Shown here: piece by piece, positions 61,026 through 64,000 of the stretch | Layout of the letters: every line of letters starts with the position of its first letter | Position numbering within the stretch: position 1 is the stretch's first letter | Assembly: GCA_030272585.1 (NCBI GenBank) | Contig: BSYQ01000009.1 | Coordinates: 5,518,001-5,582,000, forward strand | Direction of reading: 5' to 3' | Length of the DNA stretch: 64,000 bases | Source of the DNA: Bryopsis sp. KO-2023 | Lineage: Eukaryota > Chlorophyta > Ulvophyceae > Bryopsidales > Bryopsidaceae | Made by a program: the position numbers and the translations under genes | Notes under the pieces: model-generated | Databases searched by the model: none | What the model was told of the DNA's origin: nothing | The model's input: the letters and a program-made list of their open reading frames with translations, nothing else

Positions 61026-61240
61026 GCCAATTTCGTTCTGAGTGAGGCACAGGGCCCCGAATGATCACCGCGACGGAGTATGAGGGTTGCGAGCGGGAGG
61101 TGCGGGGATCGAGGCCCCGCACCTCCGGGCGATTCTGTTTTGAGTGAGGTACGGGCCCCCGAATTATTACCGCGACGGAGTATCAGGGTTGCAAGCGGGA
61201 GGTGCAGGGATCGAGGCCCCGCACCTCCGGGCGATTTTGG
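61005..61240 (+). repeat. ~105-bp tandem repeats carrying tRNA-Ala 3' halves
   Basis: After the complete tRNA-Ala, two further units each hold GGAGGTGCGGGGATCGAGG with CCCCGCACCTCC, resembling the T arm and acceptor, followed by GAGTGAGG-ACGGG and CCGCGACGGAGTAT. The A-box half is absent, so these are dead tRNA fragments. Confidence 0.75.
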
Positions 61241-61375
61241 CGTGGGAGGGCCCAAAACATGTCCTTCTTGTGACCGGGGTCGGTGCGTCGGTGTCGGGAG
61301 GCGCGGGTCGGGTGCTCGAGCCTTCGGGGGGGAGCGTTCTTTCGTGCTCCGGATGGCCGACGATGGGAGTAGATG

Positions 61376-61515
61376 GGCGTGACGGCGCGATTAATTTTAA
61401 GGTAATGAGTGCATTATAAAATTTATTTAGGGGTGCAGGGGGGGGGGCGCGTGACGGCGCGCTTTCTGTAAAGGTATACCGTGGAAAAAATTTTATATGT
61501 AGGGGGGGGGGGGGC
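61376..61515. repeat. Two ~70-bp units ending in G runs
   Basis: Each unit begins GCGTGACGGCGCG, passes an AT-rich middle and ends in an uninterrupted run of 10-12 G (about 61438-61448 and 61501-61513). Confidence 0.65.
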
Positions 61516-61707
61516 GCGCAGAAATCGTACGACGCGGACTCGACGAGGGGTCGGACGCGGGCCAAAAAATCTCCAAATCCCCCGAGCACGGCCGAAATGG
61601 GCCTGTTTTCGCCCGTTTTCCGGGAAGCCACACTCTATTTAAGCCGGAATGCGCTCCCGAACTCGCGACAAGGCCCTTGAACGCGCCTCCCATGGGTCTC
61701 GTGCGCG

Positions 61708-61780
61708 GACCTTGTGGCCAAATGGATAAGGCGTCGGTCTACGAAACCGAAGATTGCAGGTTCGACCCCTGCCAAGGTCG
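61708..61780 (+). tRNA. tRNA-Arg (ACG)
   Basis: Acceptor GACCTTG/CAAGGTC, anticodon stem TCGGT/ACCGA, loop CTACGAA, T loop TTCGACC. No T4 run follows closely. Confidence 0.95.
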
Positions 61781-61859
61781 ACGGACGTCGGGTTTCGGAG
61801 AGCTTCTCCGTCCCGCGACGCGCTCATGTAGCGGCCCGGCCGCTTCGGAAACGTGCGCC

Positions 61860-61932
61860 TCCGTCGTAGTCTAGGTGGTTAGGACATGTGGCTCTCACCC
61901 ACAAGACCCGGGTTCGAGTCCCGGCGACGGAA
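61860..61932 (+). tRNA. tRNA-Glu (CTC)
   Basis: Acceptor TCCGTCG/CGACGGA, anticodon stem TGTGG/CCACA, loop CTCTCAC, T loop TTCGAGT. T4 about 12 bp downstream. Confidence 0.95.
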
Positions 61933-62017
61933 TCGTCCGCGCCCTTTTCGCCCCCGTGGAGGCGCCCCCTCCGGGCGTTTCGCGACCAGGAGGGCGAGGG
62001 AGGAGGAGGGAGCGTGA

Positions 62018-62098
62018 GCAACGGTGGCCGAGTGGTCAAGGCGTGTGCCTGCTAAGTACATGGGTTATCCCGCGTGAGTTCGAATCTCACCCGTTGCG
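62018..62098 (+). tRNA. tRNA-Ser (GCT)
   Basis: 81 bases with long variable arm (GGGTTATCCC). Acceptor GCAACGG/CCGTTGC, anticodon loop CTGCTAA. T4 about 16 bp downstream. Confidence 0.95.
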
Positions 62099-62118
62099 AC
62101 GATACTGCTTGTCGTTTT

Positions 62119-62960
62119 GCGACCTGACCGTCACATCGTCCGGCGACCTCGGCCCGTAACGGTGGGACTTGTCCGTGGCCTCCGGCGACCTCGTTCCGTA
62201 GCGATGGGACTTCTCCGTAGTTTCCGGCGACCTCGGCCCGTAGCGATGGGACTTGTTCGTAGCGATGGGACCTCTCCGTAGCCTCCCGCGACCTCGTCCC
62301 GTGACGATGGGACTTCCCCGTAGCCTCCCGCGACCTCGTCCCGTAGCGATGGGACCTCTCCGTAGCCTCCCGCGACCTCGTCCCGTAGCGATGGGACTTC
62401 TCCGTAGCCTCCGGCGACCTCGTCCTGTGACGATGGGACCTCTCCGTAGCCTCCCGCGACCTCGTCCCGTGACGATGGGACTTCCCCGTAGCCTCCGGCG
62501 ACCTCGTCCCGTAGCGATGGGACCTCTCCGTAGCCTCCGCCGACCTCGTCCCGTAGCGATGGGACTTGTCCGTAGCCTCCCGCGACCTCGTCCCGTGACG
62601 ACGGGACTTCCCCGTAGCCTCCGGCGACCTCGGCCCGTAGCGATGGGACCTCTCCGTAGCCTCCCGCGACCTCGTCCCGTAGCGATGGGACCTCTCCGTA
62701 GCCTCCCGCGACCTCGTCCCGTGACGATGGGACCTCTCCGTAGCCTCCCGCGACCTCGTCCCGTAGCGATGGGACCTCTCCGTAGCCTCCCGCGACCTCG
62801 TCCCGTAGCGATGGGACCTCTCCGTAGCCTCCGGCGACCTCGTCCCGTGACGATGGGACTTCTCCGTGGCCTCCGGCGACCTCGTTCCGTAGCGATGGGA
62901 CCTCTCCGTAGCCTCCAGCGACCTCGTTCCGTGACGATGGGACTTCTCCGGAGGTTCCCA
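62119..62960. repeat. 42-bp minisatellite, about 20 units
   Basis: Units read GTAGCGATGGGACCTCTCC followed by GTAGCCTCCCGCGACCTCGTCCC, with variable bases at fixed positions. As 42 is a multiple of three, several frames on both strands are open for 250-320 codons; these are not taken as genes. The last unit ends ACTTCTCCGGAGG beside tRNA-Asn. Confidence 0.93.
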
Positions 62961-62972
62961 CGCAAAACGGGT

Positions 62973-63046
62973 CGCTCCCTGCAAGGATCGAACTTGCGAC
63001 CTTGCGGTTAACAGCCGCACGCTCTAACCAGCTGAGCTAAGGAAGC
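62973..63046 (-). tRNA. tRNA-Asn (GTT)
   Basis: Acceptor GCTTCCT/AGGGAGC, anticodon stem TGCGG/CCGCA, loop CTGTTAA, T loop TTCGATC. T4 follows within 10 bp on its strand. Confidence 0.95.
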
Positions 63047-63145
63047 ACGTTTGTCCGTCGTCGGAAGGGGACGCCGTACGCACGGACGACGACGCGACGG
63101 CCCGCCGGGTCGCATAGAGGGGTGCGCGAGGCCGAAACGAGCGGG

Positions 63146-63219
63146 GTGCTCGTGGTGTAGCCGGTTATCACGTCAGTCTCACACACTGAAGGCCCCCGGT
63201 TCGAGCCCGGGCGAGCACA
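63146..63219 (+). tRNA. tRNA-Val (CAC)
   Basis: Acceptor GTGCTCG/CGAGCAC, anticodon stem TCAGT/ACTGA, loop CTCACAC, T loop TTCGAGC. Confidence 0.95.
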
Positions 63220-63254
63220 AGCTATGCGTCGACAGCTTTCGTGTCGCCCCTCCC

Positions 63255-63462
63255 TCCAATTTCCGTAACGATGGGACTTCTCCGTAGCTTGCGACGACCT
63301 CTCTTCGTGACGATGGGACTTCTCCGTGGCCTCCGTCGACCTCTTTCCGTAACGATGGGACTTCTCCGTAGTTTCCGACGCCCGTTCCCCGTAACGATGG
63401 GACTTCTCCGTAGCCTCCGGCCACCTCTTTCCGTGACGATGGGACTTCTCCGGAGGCTCGGG
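63255..63462. repeat. 42-bp minisatellite, second array of 5 units
   Basis: Same family as the array at 62119 (GATGGGACTTCTCCGTAG core). It ends in the same CTCCGGAGG terminal unit and fills most of the gap between the two tRNA-Val genes. Confidence 0.93.
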
Positions 63463-63509
63463 CACGAGAGAGGTATTTGGGCGCGAGTTTCGGCCACCTC
63501 ATCGAACAA

Positions 63510-63583
63510 GTGCTCGTGGTGTAGCTGGTTATCACGTGAGTCTAACACACTCAAGGCCCCCGGTTCGAGCCCGGGCGAGCACA
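63510..63583 (+). tRNA. tRNA-Val (AAC)
   Basis: Nearly identical to the tRNA-Val at 63146; differs in the anticodon arm (TGAGT CTAACAC ACTCA) and one D-loop base. Confidence 0.95.
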
Positions 63584-63860
63584 CCCAGTCGCTATGAGAT
63601 TGCCTTGGGCCCAATCGAATGACACCGCCAGCGGTGGGGACTTTTTGTCGAGGTAAGTAATGCGTTTGGGTGTGAGTATTGGTTCCGTGAAGTACCGTGA
63701 CTTTCCCTGCCTCGATTCCATCAGCATTGCCCGTGCACGCCCCTGATTTTCTCCCTCCCTCGACGGATGGACAACTCTCTCTCACGCCCCCTTCCTTCAT
63801 CGCTCTCATCACGTTCCGTTCCACCGGCTCGCGGCCCATCAAAGTGAAGGGTCCATCCAA
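63584..63860. other. Spacer without recognised gene
   Basis: About 280 bp between tRNA-Val and tRNA-Cys; T5 at about 63643 could serve as a distant terminator. Nothing else seen. Confidence 0.5.
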
Positions 63861-63932
63861 AGGGGACAACCAGGTTCGAACTGGTGGCCTATCGATCTGC
63901 AGTCGATTGCTCTACCACTGAGCTATATCCCC
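63861..63932 (-). tRNA. tRNA-Cys (GCA)
   Basis: Acceptor GGGGATA/TGTCCCC, anticodon stem TCGA/TCGA with loop CTGCAGA, T loop TTCGAAC, discriminator T as usual for Cys. Confidence 0.94.
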
Positions 63933-64000
63933 ACGCTCACGACATTCCGATTCCGGGGTCGGCTTTTGTCCGCAAGTGCCTCTCCGCACGCACGACCATG

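Noticed and set aside
62052-63020. Open frames of 252-322 codons on both strands
   Set aside because: They are by-products of a 42-bp repeat (14 codons); several frames are open at once and the peptides are simple Arg/Gly/Ser repeats.
62119-63462. Possible CRISPR array
   Set aside because: There are no unique spacers; the whole 42-bp unit repeats, and the setting is eukaryotic tRNA genes.

Overview
This window looks like nuclear DNA of a eukaryote. The evidence is non-LTR (LINE) retrotransposons, DIRS-type tyrosine-recombinase retrotransposons, Ty3-type LTR retrotransposons, hAT-like MITEs, and a cluster of CCA-less tRNA genes that includes a eukaryotic initiator tRNA-Met whose body resembles the land-plant initiator as I remember it. 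An alga or related protist is plausible; the species cannot be named from the sequence. No ordinary host protein gene was found.

Layout. 1-2654: 3' end of a LINE (family 'A'), a Ty3-type gag remnant (G0) holding a short MITE, and unassigned DNA. 2655-31930: a deep transposon nest built from LINE families A, B, C and D and DIRS-like elements D0, D1 and D3. Target-site duplications and rejoinable flanks show the order of nesting: LINE-D was hit by D3. D3 was hit by a LINE-B copy (10009-15180, itself hit by D0) and by a LINE-A copy (15668-23490, itself hit by two LINE-A copies and D1). 31932-37979: DIRS-like element D2, inside a LINE-A copy that carries an open 740-codon reverse transcriptase frame (38005-40229). 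40230-42516: more LINE pieces. 42517-56867: a Ty3-type element (G1) with a 572-bp 5' LTR, an initiator-Met primer site, three small ORFs ahead of gag, then gag and the start of pol. Its pol is interrupted by a 10-kb non-coding LTR element (LARD, 45901-55994, minus strand). 56868-57600: LINE scraps and degenerate telomere-like repeats. 57600-64000: 15 tRNA genes separated by a ~170-bp satellite and 42-bp minisatellites.

How the parts work together. The LINEs share a 3' stem-loop followed by a short repeat tail, which explains many very short insertions; non-autonomous LINE-C carries the LINE-A 3' end. D0, D1 and D3 keep an open RT-RNase H frame but have ruined gag and recombinase, whereas D2 keeps gag and recombinase but has a broken RT, so the two types have complementary defects. 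All three LTR elements have a primer site matching the unusual initiator tRNA-Met at 60813-60884. Four 465-466-bp hAT-type MITEs, each with a perfect 8-bp target duplication, carry a tRNA-like internal promoter region.

Limits: family assignments rest on motifs read by eye, and element edges are good to a few bases except where a target duplication fixes them.
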